This document shows, piece after piece, positions 62,640 to 64,000 of a DNA stretch of 64,000 nt. The first letter of the stretch is position 1. Every line of letters starts with the position of its first letter. The notes under the pieces are model-generated. The model was not told the DNA's origin, made no database searches, and was given only the letters and a program-made list of their open reading frames with translations. Made by a program: the position numbers and the translations under genes. The DNA comes from Acephala macrosclerotiorum (taxonomy: Eukaryota > Ascomycota > Leotiomycetes > Helotiales > Mollisiaceae): contig MU119360.1 in the NCBI GenBank assembly GCA_014904845.1, forward strand, positions 1-64,000, written 5' to 3'.

Positions 62640-64000
62640 CAATCGTTGCTAAACTCGAAGCTCTTCAAAAGACAGGCACTTATAAAATTATCACGAAGAG
62701 GTTACCAAGTGATAGAAAGATCATTTCAAGCAAATAGATACTAAAGAAAAAGTTCAATACTCGTGGCAAATTGACTCGGCGTAAAGCTAGAATTGTTATC
62801 AGAGGATTCGAGCAAATTTACGATATTGATTACTTTGAGACGTTTGCTTTTGTCATAAGATATACAATTCTACGAATACTCTTAGTATTTGCTGTAGAGT
62901 ATAATCTAGAGATAGATCACATTGACATAGATTTAGCGTTTTTGAACTTTCTTTTTAAAGAGGAGATTTACATGGAAATCTTTGAGTTTTTTTATGAATT
63001 TTACTTTGAATTCAAAGGCAAAAATGCTTATTTCTTGCTTAAGAAATCACTTTACGAACTCAAATAAACTTCTCGAGTATAGTTCAATGAAATCAAGTAA
63101 TATTTCGAAGAATTGAAGTTTATCGCATTTGAAATTGATTTTAATCTTTTCATAGGAAAAAGAGTCTATATTTTTTTGTTTATCGACGATATACTAATCA
63201 TTGAAAACAAAGCAAACACGAACGCTATTAAGACTAAGATTAGGAGGCGTTAAAAAAATAAAGATTTCAATTTTATTATCGTTTTCGTAGGATTTTAAAT
63301 CGAGAGAGATCGCGAGAATTATACTCTTATAATCTATCAAGAGATGTATACAAATAAGCTGTTGTTACGACTCGGTCTCGAATATTCGAATCAAACGAAT
63401 CTACTATTTTCGCAAGGCACAGTTCTATGAGAAAAAGAGGAGAAAAACTGGTTGAGCGAAGACGATCTCTATTTCTATAAACAGATCATTGGTACTACGA
63501 TTTATCTAATTAATTGCACGAGATTAAATATTAGTTATTACGTTAACTAGTTTGTCAGATTCATATTCAACGCGTGCCTCGAATACTTACGTTTTGCGAA
63601 GCAGTTTTTTCGATATTTCAATAGAACGAGAACGATGGGAATCACTTACAAAAAAACGTCGATTAAAGGTTATAGTATATTTTTCGATTCTATGTAGAAA
63701 ATTGAAAACGATTGCAAATCGTTTTTAGAATAAGTAGTAATACTGAGAAATAGAGCAGTTTCATAGGTAGCACAAAAACAACGAAGCACAGTACAAAGTT
63801 CGATAGAAGTAGAGATTATGGTAGCGAATGAAATTGCAAAAAAAGCAGTTTGGTTAAAGAAACTATAGTCGGAAATCATTAAAGAATTTCTCAAAGAACT
63901 TTTTACTTTATATTGCGACAATTTCTTTGCGATCGATTTTAGTACGAATACGAAGTTCTCGAACAAATTTAAGTATATTGAAATTCGATATTTCTATATA
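62640..64000 (+). pseudogene. Copia reverse transcriptase and RNase H remnant
   Basis: The reverse transcriptase begins near 62640. 62771-63067 holds KARIVIRGFEQ, DYFETFA and DHIDIDLAFLN, the first catalytic Asp region. The second catalytic pair is FIDD at about 63181-63192. A divergent connection follows; from about 63740 a RNase H-like segment (QSSIEVEIMVANEIAKKAVW) leads to the window edge. Several stops and indels break it. Confidence 0.8.

Larger units (their letters stand above)
59209..64000 (+). mobile_element. Ty1/Copia element C, moderately mutated, runs off the window
   Basis: The order is LTR, tRNA primer site, gag, protease region, integrase, reverse transcriptase and the beginning of RNase H, which is Copia order. 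Reading frames are broken by many TAA and TAG codons where CAA or CAG would be expected, so it is inactive, but far less AT-shifted than C'. It is inserted in the short-chain dehydrogenase gene. The 3' LTR lies beyond the window, so the second target-duplication copy cannot be checked. Confidence 0.92.

Overview
This window is nuclear DNA from a filamentous ascomycete (Pezizomycotina). The family mix suggests Leotiomycetes, but I cannot prove the class. The evidence is short spliceosomal introns with a GCTAAY-type branch site, fungal-only families (DUF6594, the DUF6606/DUF3638/DUF3645 giant, fungal M28 peptidase, YCR023c-type MFS carrier), and retrotransposon-rich DNA damaged in the way repeat-induced point mutation (RIP) damages it.

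Layout. 1-12969 is extremely AT-rich and contains no host gene. It holds Ty1/Copia elements: an internally deleted copy (A, about 450-3590), a full-length copy with 208-bp LTRs and a 5-bp target duplication (B, 3817-10129), and the reverse-strand 5' part of a second family (C', 10130-12969). 12970-26423 is an accessory zone: a broken MaoC-type dehydratase, unrecognised remnants, a 375-bp inverted-repeat (MITE-like) element, a decayed TPR-CHAT gene facing an intact caspase-like (C14) gene, a tiny three-exon gene, a DUF6594 membrane protein and a GPI-anchored wall protein. 27094-57543 is the conserved core: IQGAP (minus), a kinase remnant, IMP dehydrogenase (plus), an 11-exon gene for a 3,238-aa DUF3638/DUF3645 ATPase (minus), a glutamate carboxypeptidase-like M28 enzyme (minus), an MFS transporter (plus) and an unrecognised ORF. 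57.6-59.2 kb is again decayed and ends in a short-chain dehydrogenase that has been cut. 59209 to the window edge is a moderately mutated copy of the same Copia family as C', in the opposite orientation.

The core genes are housekeeping and do not form a pathway: cytokinesis scaffold, guanine nucleotide synthesis, a large P-loop/DEAH protein, a peptidase and a carrier. The accessory margins tell a different story. Two inverted Copia copies bracket a 46-kb gene island, each abutting a truncated host gene. The two copies align to each other, so the mutation process can be read directly: C-to-T (and G-to-A) nearly everywhere except at CpG. I consider the most interesting observations to be this CpG-sparing hypermutation, the homologous introns inside the DUF3638 gene, the TPR-CHAT/caspase pair, and the inverted-repeat element. 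Exon coordinates were worked out by hand from splice signals and reading-frame continuity.
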